Shown: positions 26,161 to 35,947 of the stretch, in pieces | Position numbering within the stretch: the first letter of the stretch is position 1 | Layout of the letters: every line of letters starts with the position of its first letter | NCBI GenBank assembly: GCA_026983775.1 | Contig: JALSTK010000109.1 | Coordinates: 96,423 to 160,422, forward strand | Source: Calditrichia bacterium | Lineage (GTDB): Bacteria; Calditrichota; Calditrichia; Calditrichales; Calditrichaceae | Reading direction: 5' to 3' | Length of the DNA stretch: 64,000 bases | The notes under the pieces: model-generated | What the model saw: only the letters and a program-made list of their open reading frames with translations | What the model was told of the DNA's origin: nothing | The model's database searches: none | Made by a program: the position numbers and the translations under genes

Positions 26161-26835
26161 ATGCGTACCATAGCCAGTTTATTCAGCGGCTCTCCTTTTG
26201 CACCTTTACAAAATCACATGGAAAATGTAGTGGAATGCGTCTCTAAATTGGAAGAAATGTTTGCTGCTTATACCCAACAAGATTACGAGCGGATCAATAG
26301 CCTTGCCAGGGAGATTTCCGAATTGGAACATAAAGCGGATTTGACTAAAAATGAGATCCGTAACAATCTGCCGAAAAGTATGTTTTTGGCCATTAATCGG
26401 GCCGATTTACTGGATATTCTCTCTCTTCAGGATACGATTGCCGACAAGGCAGAAGATGTCGCGCTTTTAATGTCGTTGAAAAAACTGGAGCCTATTGACG
26501 AATTGCAGGAGGCCTTAAAGGCCTTCTTTGATAAGAACATCGAAACGGTCCATCAGGCTCATAAGGTTCTTTTACAATTTAACGAACTTCTGGAAACCTC
26601 TTTCGGCGGTAAAGAGGCGGAACTGGTCGTCCAGCTTGTGGATCAGGTTGCTTTTCTGGAGCATGAAACCGATATGCTGCAAGTTGATCTATTAAAAAAA
26701 TTATTCGCCCATGACAGAGAAATTTCCGTAAGCAGCTTTTACTTATGGACCAGTATCTTCAAGACCATGGCTTCTCTTAGTAACACTGCGGAAAAATTAG
26801 CTAATCGGGTTCGTATGCTACTTGAATTAAAATAG
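26161..26835 (+). CDS. DUF47 (PhoU-like) phosphate transport regulator
   Basis: A 224-aa all-helical cytoplasmic protein of the DUF47/TIGR00153 family, which pairs with PiT transporters and is thought to modulate them. Typical features are the N-terminal FSGSPFAPLQNHMENVVEC and the paired Glu-rich metal-binding helices (ISELEHKADLTKNEIRNNL; VAFLEHETDMLQVDLLKKL), repeated as in PhoU. It lies 38 bp before the PiT gene on the same strand, the standard arrangement. Confidence 0.92.
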   Translation: MRTIASLFSGSPFAPLQNHMENVVECVSKLEEMFAAYTQQDYERINSLAREISELEHKADLTKNEIRNNLPKSMFLAINRADLLDILSLQDTIADKAEDVALLMSLKKLEPIDELQEALKAFFDKNIETVHQAHKVLLQFNELLETSFGGKEAELVVQLVDQVAFLEHETDMLQVDLLKKLFAHDREISVSSFYLWTSIFKTMASLSNTAEKLANRVRMLLELK

Positions 26836-26873
26836 AAAAACGACCCACTCACCTCAGCAACTGGAGTCACTAA

Positions 26874-28295
26874 GTGGATACTACAACAATTTTATTTATT
26901 CTTGCTATTGGATTCGGTTTTTATATGGCCTGGAGTATCGGTGCCAATGATGTAGCCAATGCGATGGGCACCTCGGTTGGTTCCGGTGCTTTAACCATTA
27001 AACGTGCTGTTATTTTAGCTTCTATTCTCGAATTTTCCGGTGCCTTTTTTGTCGGTTCTCATGTATCCGAAACTATCCGCAAGGGAATTATCAGTCCCAT
27101 GGTGTTTCAGGGACATCCTATGGATCTGGTGTATGGTATGATCGGGGCCTTACTGGCGGCTGCGCTCTGGCTGCAGTTAGCCACCTATTTCGGCTGGCCG
27201 GTATCCACCACCCATTCCATAGTCGGTTCGGTAATCGGCTTCGGCATGGTGGTAGGCGGTATCCATGCCATCGAATGGGGCAAAGTCGTTTCCATTGTTG
27301 CCAGTTGGGTCGTTTCACCCCTTATGAGCGGTGCAATTGCTTTTCTTATCTTTACTTTGATCCGGCGGCAAATTTACTACAAAGATGATCCGGTAGCAGC
27401 GGCCAAACGGGTTGTTCCTTACCTGGTGTTTTTCGTTTTTTTGATCCTGACTCTCACCATGGTTTTCAAGGGTCTTAAAAATCTGCATTTACATCTGGGA
27501 TTTGAACACGCTCTTCTAATTGCAACAGCCATCGGTTTGCTTGCAGCTATTATCAGCCATTTTTTAGTAAAGCGTATCCCGACCGTGGTCGTGACCCGAC
27601 CTTCGGAAAAACAACCCCCCATGGTTGTAAAAGGCCTTTCTAATATCATTAAGCAGCTGGAAAAAATGATTCATATGGCCAGAGGGGATTTGGGATCGGA
27701 ATTGAAACGCATTAAAGAAGAAGTGGTGGTAGCAAAAGACAGTGCTTCTCTCAATTTACAGGCCGAAAGGGCCTCGGCCGAACATCAGACGGTACAGCGG
27801 ATTTTTGTCTATCTACAAATTCTTAGTGCCTCTTTTGTAGCCTTTGCTCACGGTGCTAATGATGTGGCTAACGCAGTCGGCCCTCTGGCCGCTGTCATCT
27901 CCATCCTTTCATCCGGATTGTTATCCATGAAAGCACAGGTGCCGATCTGGATTTTAGGTTTAGGCGGTGTCGGTATTATTATCGGACTGGCCACCTGGGG
28001 CTGGCGGGTTATGGAAACCATCGGTAAAAAGATCACCGAACTCACCCCGACCCGCGGTTTTGCTGCGGAATTTGCCGCAGCCACGACCATTGTGATCGCT
28101 TCTAAGCTGGGTTTACCGATTAGTACTACCCATACCCTGGTTGGGGCCGTACTGGGTGTGGGATTGGCACGAGGCATCGGCGCTTTGAATCTACGCGTCA
28201 TTAGCGATATCATCGTTTCCTGGATTATCACCATACCGGTTGGTGCCGCGGGAGCGATCGTATTTTACTATATTCTTAAAGCTATTTTCGGGTAA
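26874..28295 (+). CDS. pit: PiT-family inorganic phosphate transporter
   Basis: A 473-aa inner-membrane symporter for phosphate (often as a metal-phosphate complex). The two inverted PiT signatures are present: SIGANDVANAMGTSVGSGAL near the N-terminus and FAHGANDVANAVGPLAAV in the second half. GWPVSTTHSIVGSV and LPISTTHTLVGAV are the paired later motifs. A hydrophilic cytoplasmic loop of about 90 residues separates the halves. Start is GTG at 26874, with GGAG nine bases upstream. Co-transcribed with the DUF47 regulator. Confidence 0.95.
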   Translation: MDTTTILFILAIGFGFYMAWSIGANDVANAMGTSVGSGALTIKRAVILASILEFSGAFFVGSHVSETIRKGIISPMVFQGHPMDLVYGMIGALLAAALWLQLATYFGWPVSTTHSIVGSVIGFGMVVGGIHAIEWGKVVSIVASWVVSPLMSGAIAFLIFTLIRRQIYYKDDPVAAAKRVVPYLVFFVFLILTLTMVFKGLKNLHLHLGFEHALLIATAIGLLAAIISHFLVKRIPTVVVTRPSEKQPPMVVKGLSNIIKQLEKMIHMARGDLGSELKRIKEEVVVAKDSASLNLQAERASAEHQTVQRIFVYLQILSASFVAFAHGANDVANAVGPLAAVISILSSGLLSMKAQVPIWILGLGGVGIIIGLATWGWRVMETIGKKITELTPTRGFAAEFAAATTIVIASKLGLPISTTHTLVGAVLGVGLARGIGALNLRVISDIIVSWIITIPVGAAGAIVFYYILKAIFG

Positions 28296-28302
28296 ATAGT
28301 GC

Positions 28303-28325
28303 GTAACCGTTACGTACACGGTTAC
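28303..28325. terminator. Hairpin between convergent pit and dacB, possible terminator
   Basis: A perfect 8-bp stem GTAACCGT/ACGGTTAC with a 7-nt loop lies in the 46 bp between the two convergent stops. T tracts are weak on both sides, so its terminator role is uncertain. Confidence 0.45.
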
Positions 28326-28341
28326 CGAACTCTTTTCCCGC

Positions 28342-29808
28342 TTATTTTAATCGGGCCAATTCTACCAGAATATTTTGATGAATACCGTCTATTTTATGAT
28401 AGGAACAGGTAAAGTTATTAGCAATCAACGAAAATACAATCAGTCGGCCTGCCTTATCTTTTAAGTAACCGGAATGACTGCGTACACCCTGAATCAACCC
28501 CGATTTAATATGCGCGTTTTTGGCGATTTCCGTCTTCCGCCCGAAATCCGCAAAATAACCGATATCCGTTGCATCTCCGGCAATTCCAAGCGATTTGAAA
28601 AAGGTTCTAAAATACGACTTGTGTCGCACCACGCTGAGCAGGTCTACCATGCTGCGAGTTGTAATCATATCGGTTCGGGACAGACCACATCCGTCATCGA
28701 GATGTACACCGTTTGTAGGTACATGTTCCTTTTTCAAAAAATTCAGTAAGATTTTGATACCGTCGGGTTCCGTTCCCTTTTTCCCCCGGCTTACCGCCAG
28801 GGTACGCAACAGATGTTCGGCATACAAATTAATACTACGCTTGTTCAGCATGTAGATGATCTCCGCAAGAGGCGGTGAATAGGTAGTGACGATACGCTTG
28901 CCCGGATCGTATTCTTTGTTGATTCGCTCCGGAAGAACCCGGGCTTTTCCGCTGATCCGGATGCCCCGGCTATTCAACCAATCCGTTAGATATCGGGCCA
29001 GAAAAAGAGGAGGGTCGGGTATGGAACCTTTGATGAAAAAAGAATCCCTGCCGGCCGGAACCGTGCCCCGCAGGACAGCCTGATTCTGGCCGGGGGCGCA
29101 ATAAATATAGCCCTGATCGCCGGAACCGCGTTTCCCGGTCATCATGAAATTGCTGAAGTGCAACCCTTTCACCATGGGGATCGTTCCCAATACTTCGGCC
29201 GGCAAACCGGCCTTTGCGGCCGGATGGAAATAGAGCCTGTAGAGATTATCATGAACGGTAAGTCCGGAAACACCGGCGCCGTAATAATTCCCCAAATCTA
29301 CCCACATCCAGTTATCGGGAACGCTATTTCCACTGAAGATATTGGCATCCGCTACTACCGCTCCTTTTATCTCCTGTATGCCCGCTTCTTGAATCGCTGC
29401 GCTCCATTGCATCATAAGACTATCGAGGGTAAGCGACCCTTTAACGGTCGACGACCCCAGGGTGGGATCACCACCGCCGCGGATATACAAATCACCCTGT
29501 AAAACGCCATCCGTTTCGTGTACCTGTCCATCATAGTACAACCGTGTTTGAAACCGGTAATCCTCACCTAAATAGTCTAAGGCGGCCACAGTAGTAAACA
29601 CTTTTAAACCGGATGCCGGAGCCAGGCCCAGAGTACTCTGTTCATCCAACACAACCTCTCCGTTGTCTTCATAGCGGGCATACAGGCTCCACTGGGCATG
29701 TTGCAGCAAAGGATTGTTTTGATATTGTGCCACCATATGATGCAATTGAGAGAAATCAGCGGCAAGAGCGAACCCGATCCATAGCAAAATCCACACATAT
29801 AATTTCAT
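28342..29808 (-). CDS. dacB: D-alanyl-D-alanine carboxypeptidase/endopeptidase (PBP4, DacB)
   Basis: A periplasmic penicillin-binding protein that trims or cuts cross-linked peptidoglycan peptides. The 488-aa form has a signal peptide (KLYVWILLWIGFALAADF). The three active-site motifs are SGLK (SxxK, in LAPASGLKVFTT), SIN (SxN, in KRSINLYAEHLL), and KSG (in HIKSGLIQGVRSHSGYLK), with the usual PBP4 inserted domains between the first two. I chose the ATG at 29808: AGGG lies seven bases upstream, whereas a start at 29883 would overlap the ABC gene and give a poor signal peptide. It begins 13 bp after the ABC ATPase gene, so it seems to be the last gene of that operon. Confidence 0.9.
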   Translation of the reverse strand: MKLYVWILLWIGFALAADFSQLHHMVAQYQNNPLLQHAQWSLYARYEDNGEVVLDEQSTLGLAPASGLKVFTTVAALDYLGEDYRFQTRLYYDGQVHETDGVLQGDLYIRGGGDPTLGSSTVKGSLTLDSLMMQWSAAIQEAGIQEIKGAVVADANIFSGNSVPDNWMWVDLGNYYGAGVSGLTVHDNLYRLYFHPAAKAGLPAEVLGTIPMVKGLHFSNFMMTGKRGSGDQGYIYCAPGQNQAVLRGTVPAGRDSFFIKGSIPDPPLFLARYLTDWLNSRGIRISGKARVLPERINKEYDPGKRIVTTYSPPLAEIIYMLNKRSINLYAEHLLRTLAVSRGKKGTEPDGIKILLNFLKKEHVPTNGVHLDDGCGLSRTDMITTRSMVDLLSVVRHKSYFRTFFKSLGIAGDATDIGYFADFGRKTEIAKNAHIKSGLIQGVRSHSGYLKDKAGRLIVFSLIANNFTCSYHKIDGIHQNILVELARLK

Positions 29809-29821
29809 ATGCATTCCCTGT

Positions 29822-31312
29822 TTATTGAAACCATAAGTAATATTGAAGCTCCTCAGGAATAAAGCGATCGAAGATCTCTTCATTGTGAGAGATCAGCAGA
29901 AAGCCCTTTCCGTCATTCAATTTTCTTTGGATCATTTTCAGAACACGCTGAATGGAATTAAAATCCAGACCATTCAGCGGCTCATCGAGGATGATTAAAT
30001 CCACATTCAAGATGAAGGTGCGCAGTAAGTTGAGTCGCTGTTTTTGTCCTCCGCTTAAATGAAAGACCTGACGCTGAAGCAAAGTATTCTGTAGAGGTGC
30101 TTCAAAAATAAAGGATAATTCTTTAAGTACACGGTTGCGGGTCATCTTTTGTTGAACAGGCAGGCCTTTAAAAATCTGCCGAACCGTGCTACGCAGATCC
30201 AGGGCTTCTTCCGCATGCTGAAAGACCATTCCTGCTCTCTTGCCCCATACCTGCTTTTGCCACCGCATACGGCCGGTCTGCTCCGTGAAGGATAAAGCGC
30301 CGAGTTCGAAATGGACCTGTTGCGCGGGAATTAAACCCATGATGATTTTGGCCAGTGTGGTTTTACCCACTCCGCTGGGTGCCTTTAAATAGGTAATTTT
30401 CCCGGAGAGCACTTTTAACGGAGCCGGCCGGGTATGGGAAGCATCGGCAAAAATCCGAAAGGAACGATCGAATACCTTAAACTGCGGTTCAACGGTTAGC
30501 AAGGACTTACGACCGGTCAATGACCCGCTTTGCAAAGGATGGGCTTTTTCCAGCCATTTCAGATACCCGTCCGTATCGAATTTCTTTAATTCCAATTGGT
30601 TTTCAGCAACCCGTTGTAATTCTTTAAAGCGCATTTGCGGTAAAACATCCCCATGATTGCGGTATAGTTCGTTAATCAAAGAATAGTCATGGGTAATAAA
30701 TAGAATAGTAAACGGATTTTTACGATATTCTTCCAGCAAAAAGGCGACGACCTGATTGCGATACACATCATCCAGATTGCCGGTAGGTTCGTCAAAGATA
30801 TATAGAGTCTCTTTCTGTGGCCGGAAATGCTGCATCTTTTTAAAAGCCATGGATAGCAAGACACGCTGTTTTTCCCCTCCGCTGGGACGAAAGGGCTTGG
30901 GAAATACTTTCAGGATGTCCTCTATTTCTTTATACGCTACGTTTTGCCACAACCGTCTTAAAATATTTGGTTCATAAGAGTTGCCGGCCAGGTCTCCCTC
31001 GTTTAATTGTTGCTCGATGGTTAACAAGGGATTAAGATGGGAAGACGGTTCCTGGAAGACAAAAAAGCCATCACGTTGCCAGCGGCCAACAGGTCCCTCT
31101 TTCAGATATCGGTAATACGGTTGTCCATTGATCTGAACCTCCCACGGTTCCGAGTCGAGCAAACCGTATAACGCTTTGGATATCAGAGTCTTACCTATAC
31201 CGGATTCACCGAGTAAGAAAGTAATTTTGCCGGTCTCCAGCCGAAAACGCTCTATGTCCAGCAAAAGAGTATGATCGGCTTCGATACGTATATTGAATTC
31301 CCGGTTATTCAC
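29822..31312 (-). CDS. Fused double ATP-binding subunit of an oligopeptide-type ABC importer
   Basis: A 496-aa cytoplasmic protein with two complete ABC cassettes. Cassette 1 has Walker A GESGIGKT (residues 35-42), signature PSGGEKQRVLL and Walker B LYIFDEPTGNLDD. Cassette 2 has Walker A PSGVGKTT, signature HLSGGQKQRLN and Walker B LIILDEPLNGLD. Fusion of the two ATPases is the arrangement of YejF and GsiA, rather than separate DppD/DppF. It overlaps the upstream permease by 4 bp. Substrate is probably peptide-like, from family and neighbours. Confidence 0.9.
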   Translation of the reverse strand: MNNREFNIRIEADHTLLLDIERFRLETGKITFLLGESGIGKTLISKALYGLLDSEPWEVQINGQPYYRYLKEGPVGRWQRDGFFVFQEPSSHLNPLLTIEQQLNEGDLAGNSYEPNILRRLWQNVAYKEIEDILKVFPKPFRPSGGEKQRVLLSMAFKKMQHFRPQKETLYIFDEPTGNLDDVYRNQVVAFLLEEYRKNPFTILFITHDYSLINELYRNHGDVLPQMRFKELQRVAENQLELKKFDTDGYLKWLEKAHPLQSGSLTGRKSLLTVEPQFKVFDRSFRIFADASHTRPAPLKVLSGKITYLKAPSGVGKTTLAKIIMGLIPAQQVHFELGALSFTEQTGRMRWQKQVWGKRAGMVFQHAEEALDLRSTVRQIFKGLPVQQKMTRNRVLKELSFIFEAPLQNTLLQRQVFHLSGGQKQRLNLLRTFILNVDLIILDEPLNGLDFNSIQRVLKMIQRKLNDGKGFLLISHNEEIFDRFIPEELQYYLWFQ

Positions 31313-32184
31313 AAGCGATGCCTTTCCGCATAACCGTTGGAAATTTTGTAGATCATTATAAGCAGAAATACAATGGAGAAAGCCACGCTGATTCCCTGTA
31401 AATGCTGGAGAAAAAGCCGGGAAAGACGGGCGGGATGAGAAAACGAATATCCTATGGCCAGGATATCCTGTTTGCTGTCGATCTTAGCCAACAAACTTCC
31501 CAATGTAACCGGCAGATTGAGTGCACTGACTTTAGTGGATAGTCCTACGGAAATGATAAAATCCACACTACACTGCAAAAAGATACTCACCCCGAAGAGA
31601 GCGATCAGTTTATTGAGAATATGGCCGCGACTGTTTTTCCACAAGATATTAAAATTAATAATGCGAAAAGATGAAATACCGCAAACTTTCATGGCATTGT
31701 AAAAATCGAGCGATTGATAGAAAGTAATCCGTTCCTGCATCAGATCGACCAGTTCCAGAAAAACAAAAAGGGCAATGATCGCTGCCATCAAAAGCAACGT
31801 TTGCCAGGAAGCGGTAAGGATACTTAGTTGTAACAAAATAGTAATCAGTACATAACCCAGCAAAACACCGACGATTTGCGGAATGGAACGAATCAGATTC
31901 AGAAAAAAAGTTAATAAAAGTTCGGCCCATGCCCAGTTTCGTCCCCTGAAAAAGAACATTTTCTGAATAATCACCCAGGCCAGAATGAGACTGATCAGGA
32001 TGACCAGAGTGGAAATAATCAGCGTGTTCAGGAATCCGATTTGCAGAAAACGCAAGGCAGGCGCATTAAGGAACAAGCGATCCCAAACCCAGAGCAGTAG
32101 AAATATAATACTGCCGGTTAACAACCACCATTGGTCCTTTTTTTTGTAAAGGTTATTTAAAGCCGTTCCTAATTTCCGTTTCAT
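31309..32184 (-). CDS. ABC transporter permease, divergent DppC-like
   Basis: A 291-aa membrane protein with about six helices, the last at residues 262-282. The cytoplasmic loop DFYNAMKVCGISSFRIINFNIL is where an ABC permease coupling (EAA) loop should be, although the canonical Gly spacing is weak. Position between the larger permease and the double ATPase, with 4-bp and zero-bp junctions, supports its being the second permease of the importer. It is too diverged to name from motifs alone. Confidence 0.75.
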   Translation of the reverse strand: MKRKLGTALNNLYKKKDQWWLLTGSIIFLLLWVWDRLFLNAPALRFLQIGFLNTLIISTLVILISLILAWVIIQKMFFFRGRNWAWAELLLTFFLNLIRSIPQIVGVLLGYVLITILLQLSILTASWQTLLLMAAIIALFVFLELVDLMQERITFYQSLDFYNAMKVCGISSFRIINFNILWKNSRGHILNKLIALFGVSIFLQCSVDFIISVGLSTKVSALNLPVTLGSLLAKIDSKQDILAIGYSFSHPARLSRLFLQHLQGISVAFSIVFLLIMIYKISNGYAERHRL

Positions 32185-33306
32185 TTACATACCGATTTTC
32201 TTCATCCATTTGAAACGCAACATATCCACCCCTATTTCCGTGAATTTTACCAGATAAAAAATCAATATTAAAATTACCAGCACAATACTGTAATTACGGT
32301 ACAATATCTGCTGAAGAAGTTCATAGCTGAGATGCTTGTGAATATTCAGAGCCATTTCGATGATCATTAAACCGGTGATCAAGAATGAAGCCTGCTCTTT
32401 AATCGAGTTTACATATTGAAAACGAGCATTGATAAAAATATGTTGCAAAATATGCCCCTGAAAATCTTTGAGCGGGTGTAAAATCCGTTTGTGACTGATG
32501 CCCTGTTCTACATCAATTTCCCAGCGTGCATCGAGATTTTTAACTCTGGCCGTTTCCACATAGCCTTTACGGGCTTCGTTACGCAAAAAAGTGTAAAACT
32601 TATTACTGTAGGTAAGCAATAAACCGTTAGAGAATACGGCCAGCAGAATCATAAACAGGTCCGAACTGGTTTCAAAATCGCTTTTCACCGAATAAGCAAT
32701 CACATAGGCCGGAGCAAACAGTACCAGATAAGCTAAAGCCTTGACAGCGGTTTTAAAGAGTAAAGTAATAAAACTGCCAACCAACGAGATTTTTTTAAGA
32801 GACGGATCATGTCCGAGCCACCTGCCCCATATATTTAACATTTGATGTCCAAAGGCAGGACGATCGGCCTGGGTGGAGATAAAGCGGTACACTGCCAGCG
32901 TTTCTACTGCGTAATAGGTGATGAACAGAACCGCCAAATAAATAGCAAGAAAACGAAAAAACATAAGAAGTAAGGAGAAAAAGCGATTCCAGGTCAGCTC
33001 CTGGCGCGTTATCGCACCGCGTGACATCATTTCCAGTTGCCGGGTTTCATAATTTTTTAATCGGGTGATGAGGCTGTTATGTGCTTGCACCCCCTCCGGC
33101 TCGGCAGCATCAAGCACATCCTGAAGCAGAGCCAGTTGGAAGGGATTGTTTATGTTTAGAAATTTCAATTGCAAATAGTTATTTAATTGCGCATCGCCTG
33201 CCGATGTGGTTTTGCTCAGATTTCGCGGAATGGCCAACAGTAATCCGGCTACAAACAGGGTCACCAACAAAATACTAACCATATGGGTGAATAGTACTTT
33301 TTTCAT
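32185..33306 (-). CDS. ABC transporter permease, divergent DppB-like
   Basis: A 373-aa membrane protein with one N-terminal helix, a periplasmic segment of about 90 residues, then five or more helices. This is the DppB/YejB layout. The loop NEARKGYVETARVKNLDARW corresponds to the coupling-loop motif (YVETARVKNL resembles the YV-x-T-A-R-A-K-G-L of peptide permeases). It ends one base before the next permease starts and overlaps the upstream secreted-protein gene by 4 bp, so the cluster is translationally coupled. Confidence 0.8.
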   Translation of the reverse strand: MKKVLFTHMVSILLVTLFVAGLLLAIPRNLSKTTSAGDAQLNNYLQLKFLNINNPFQLALLQDVLDAAEPEGVQAHNSLITRLKNYETRQLEMMSRGAITRQELTWNRFFSLLLMFFRFLAIYLAVLFITYYAVETLAVYRFISTQADRPAFGHQMLNIWGRWLGHDPSLKKISLVGSFITLLFKTAVKALAYLVLFAPAYVIAYSVKSDFETSSDLFMILLAVFSNGLLLTYSNKFYTFLRNEARKGYVETARVKNLDARWEIDVEQGISHKRILHPLKDFQGHILQHIFINARFQYVNSIKEQASFLITGLMIIEMALNIHKHLSYELLQQILYRNYSIVLVILILIFYLVKFTEIGVDMLRFKWMKKIGM

Positions 33307-34145
33307 TGTATTTTTACGCGTATCACACCTTTTTTATAAAAGATCTTCCAGGGTGATCCGATTAAGTAACCCTGCAAATCTTCCAGTAATTTAGCGGTAC
33401 TACGGGACAAATGCTCGCTCATTGAATCCGGTTTCAAAACAAATTTAAGTTCGTTCTTATCCTGTTCCTGCACCCAAACCGGAACGGGCAACTTTGTCTT
33501 CTTACTGTTATTAATCCAGGTAAAAAAATGCCGATAATCCGTATTGGCAGCCGTTATCCGTTGCCAGAGGCGGTTGCGGATTGCGGTCGGTAACAGGGTT
33601 GTTACTGGCTTTCTCTCTGCCTTTAATTTTTTCCATTTTGTAGTCAGCGGTTTTTTGATCCAACCGTAAAGAGGAGGGGTCGAAGGAAGGACAAGACCAT
33701 AAAAGTACCGTTTCCATTCAAAAATCCGATGGAAACGATTCCCTTTCTCCAGGACAATATACCGCTTTTTCCCCTTTAACCGCCGCCAGATTCCCAGCCC
33801 TTTCCTTTGAGCGAAAAGCGTATCATCGAAGATTTTACAATGACGGTATATATCAAATTTCTTTTCATTTTGCAGGATAAAAACAACCTTATGGGCGATT
33901 ATCCCCTTAACGACCGGTGTGAGTCCGTCTCCTAAAAAATCATTTTCCTGAATAATCTGCACGGGAACGAACGTTCCCAGCTTCTGTTTTTGCTTTGTGG
34001 ACAAGGGTTGTTGGTATACATTATAGATGGTGAGGACGGCCGGGTTTTCCACAATAATAAAATCAGACCGGCCCGGAAACGATTGTCCCCAAAGCCCGGT
34101 CTGTACACAAAAAATCAGAATAAAAAATATGGAACGAATAACCAT
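33303..34145 (-). CDS. Secreted protein of unknown family in the ABC operon
   Basis: A 280-aa protein with a signal peptide (residues 1-20, ending GLWGQ). The mature protein is basic and beta-rich (KRYIVLEKGNRFHRIFEWKR), with a helical C-terminal third containing SEHLSRSTAKLLEDLQGYLI. No lipobox and no known family recognised. It lies between the binding protein and the permease and overlaps the permease by 4 bp, so it is very likely a functional part of the transport system, perhaps an accessory binding or docking subunit. Confidence 0.7.
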   Translation of the reverse strand: MVIRSIFFILIFCVQTGLWGQSFPGRSDFIIVENPAVLTIYNVYQQPLSTKQKQKLGTFVPVQIIQENDFLGDGLTPVVKGIIAHKVVFILQNEKKFDIYRHCKIFDDTLFAQRKGLGIWRRLKGKKRYIVLEKGNRFHRIFEWKRYFYGLVLPSTPPLYGWIKKPLTTKWKKLKAERKPVTTLLPTAIRNRLWQRITAANTDYRHFFTWINNSKKTKLPVPVWVQEQDKNELKFVLKPDSMSEHLSRSTAKLLEDLQGYLIGSPWKIFYKKGVIRVKIQ

Positions 34146-34180
34146 TGCGCATTCCGTTGGAACGATTCATCTTAAGCGGA

Positions 34181-35908
34181 TTACTTTTTCTTTGCTTCCT
34201 GCCATTTTTCAACCGTAGAGAGTTGGGAAGCAACTCCGTACAAGTCAATGGTATGGGGATCAAACTGGGTACGAAAATAGGCCAGTGAGGGCAGAGAAAA
34301 GAGCCAGGATCCCAGGGCCATTTGCTGATCCAGTTCATCGATGAATTGCGCATAAGCCTGTTTGTCACCCACTTCGCGGGAAGACATGAAACCGTAAATA
34401 TAATCCAGCAGTTTCTGGTAATCGGCTTGTTCTTCGGAATTTTGCTGTAAATCGATGCGGAAAAAGTTTTTGGAAGCCTGGAAAGAGCGGGGATTAACCA
34501 TGCGGTTTCCGCGGCCGTCGGCATCGGTAATCAGATTAATTTTATGCAGGGCCAGATTGGGCTCCCGCAGAAAAATATCATAGAGATCAAACAGAAAATT
34601 GCTACGGTATCCGCTAACGGGCACCAGAACCGCATCATAATTTCCCCTGGCAATCTGACTGTTTTCCACTGCGCTCACCTTGATTTTACCGTTAAACAGC
34701 GCAGGATCATTCATTATTTCAGCCAGTTCCCTCAATTCTTCCCGGAAGCCGTAATTGAGACAAACCTGAACCTGAACCGTATCCGGTAAAACGGAAAGAT
34801 CAACCGCTTCGTGTTCCTTCCGGGGTAACACCACCTTTTCCTGGACATAATAGGAAGTGGAAGGGAAAATGCTGTAGTTCAAATAATCGTCATAATTATC
34901 GCGATTCCCTTTGTAATCTTCGATATGGCGTTGTTGCTCGGTGCCGACCTTAAAAAAGCGATTCAATATCTTCCGGTTGTCGATTAAATTACGCAGAGCC
35001 TTCCGCTGTTGCAAAGAAAGACGCTGAACGTTAAAGAACAAGGCAAAAAAGACCGTGCTGATATTGGACTTACTGAAAAACTCCTGCGGATCACTCAGTA
35101 TCGGCGAGAGACTACCGAACGGGGTACTGAGCAGACAGTTGATTTTACCATTCTTCAATTCGGTTTCATAGGTACTGTTGTCTATGAAGGGAGCCAAAAT
35201 AAACTTCGGAATATGGGCATTTTCAGCCGGATTTTTGTAAAAATAGTAAAAATCTTCTTCGCTACCGGCTGCCAGGTAGGGTCCGGTTCCATTGGTATAT
35301 TGGGCGGCATTCAGATCGGAATTATAGGGCAGTATCTTAAAAGATAAAATCTCTTTGATATCGTCTTCCGTCCACACCCGATCTCCCTTAAACTGGAACC
35401 GAATCTCATTATTTTCATCCGGACCTGAAAAACGGAATCCGTCAATAGCCTGCCCTACCAGGATATAGTCCGGCGACAAGCTTCCCAGACGCTGGATACG
35501 ACGCAGAGTGAAGTTTAAATCTCTGGCCGTAAAAAAAACATCTTTGGCATTGGTTACCGTGATCTTGTCGCCATCCCGTTTGACATCGTAACTGGAATGC
35601 CATTTTTTGCGCGGTTTAAGACGTATTGTAACCACATTCTGAGCATCAATACCCATGTATTCTCCCAGGCCGTCTTCATAAACCACTCCGCTGGCATTGG
35701 CGGAGATATTAAACAATCCGTCAAATACCACTTCATCCAATTTGTCGGCGATTGGCACCGAACTGGGCACGTGGGGATCGATGCGCGGTTTTTGGTGCGA
35801 TATATACGGCACAACAATCTTTCCCTGTAAATTGGTACGGAAAAAGAGAAAATAGGCAGCAGCTGCCAAAGCAATAAGTACAACTGCACCGATTATGTAT
35901 TTTTTCAT
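34181..35908 (-). CDS. Membrane-anchored peptide-type solute-binding protein (SBP_bac_5-like)
   Basis: A 575-aa protein with an N-terminal transmembrane anchor (IGAVVLIALAAAAYFLFFR) instead of a lipobox. The rest follows the DppA/OppA fold: DEVVFDGLFNISANASG at the N-terminus, VVTIRLKPRKKWHSSYDVKR, VFFTARDLNFTLRRIQ and NGTGPYLAAG. The family captures peptides or other solutes for ABC import in the periplasm. It diverges from typical DppA in its second lobe. Anchoring by a helix rather than lipid is unusual. The gene is 39 bp after the large lipoprotein gene. Confidence 0.85.
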   Translation of the reverse strand: MKKYIIGAVVLIALAAAAYFLFFRTNLQGKIVVPYISHQKPRIDPHVPSSVPIADKLDEVVFDGLFNISANASGVVYEDGLGEYMGIDAQNVVTIRLKPRKKWHSSYDVKRDGDKITVTNAKDVFFTARDLNFTLRRIQRLGSLSPDYILVGQAIDGFRFSGPDENNEIRFQFKGDRVWTEDDIKEILSFKILPYNSDLNAAQYTNGTGPYLAAGSEEDFYYFYKNPAENAHIPKFILAPFIDNSTYETELKNGKINCLLSTPFGSLSPILSDPQEFFSKSNISTVFFALFFNVQRLSLQQRKALRNLIDNRKILNRFFKVGTEQQRHIEDYKGNRDNYDDYLNYSIFPSTSYYVQEKVVLPRKEHEAVDLSVLPDTVQVQVCLNYGFREELRELAEIMNDPALFNGKIKVSAVENSQIARGNYDAVLVPVSGYRSNFLFDLYDIFLREPNLALHKINLITDADGRGNRMVNPRSFQASKNFFRIDLQQNSEEQADYQKLLDYIYGFMSSREVGDKQAYAQFIDELDQQMALGSWLFSLPSLAYFRTQFDPHTIDLYGVASQLSTVEKWQEAKKK

Positions 35909-35947
35909 CGTTGGCTCCTTAGGTTGCTCATTTTATGTTTTACCCGA

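Noticed and set aside
27848..28234. 128-aa minus-strand ORF opposite the PiT transporter
   Set aside because: Mirror of conserved transmembrane-coding sequence; composition (Pro/Thr/Ala repeats) is a typical shadow.
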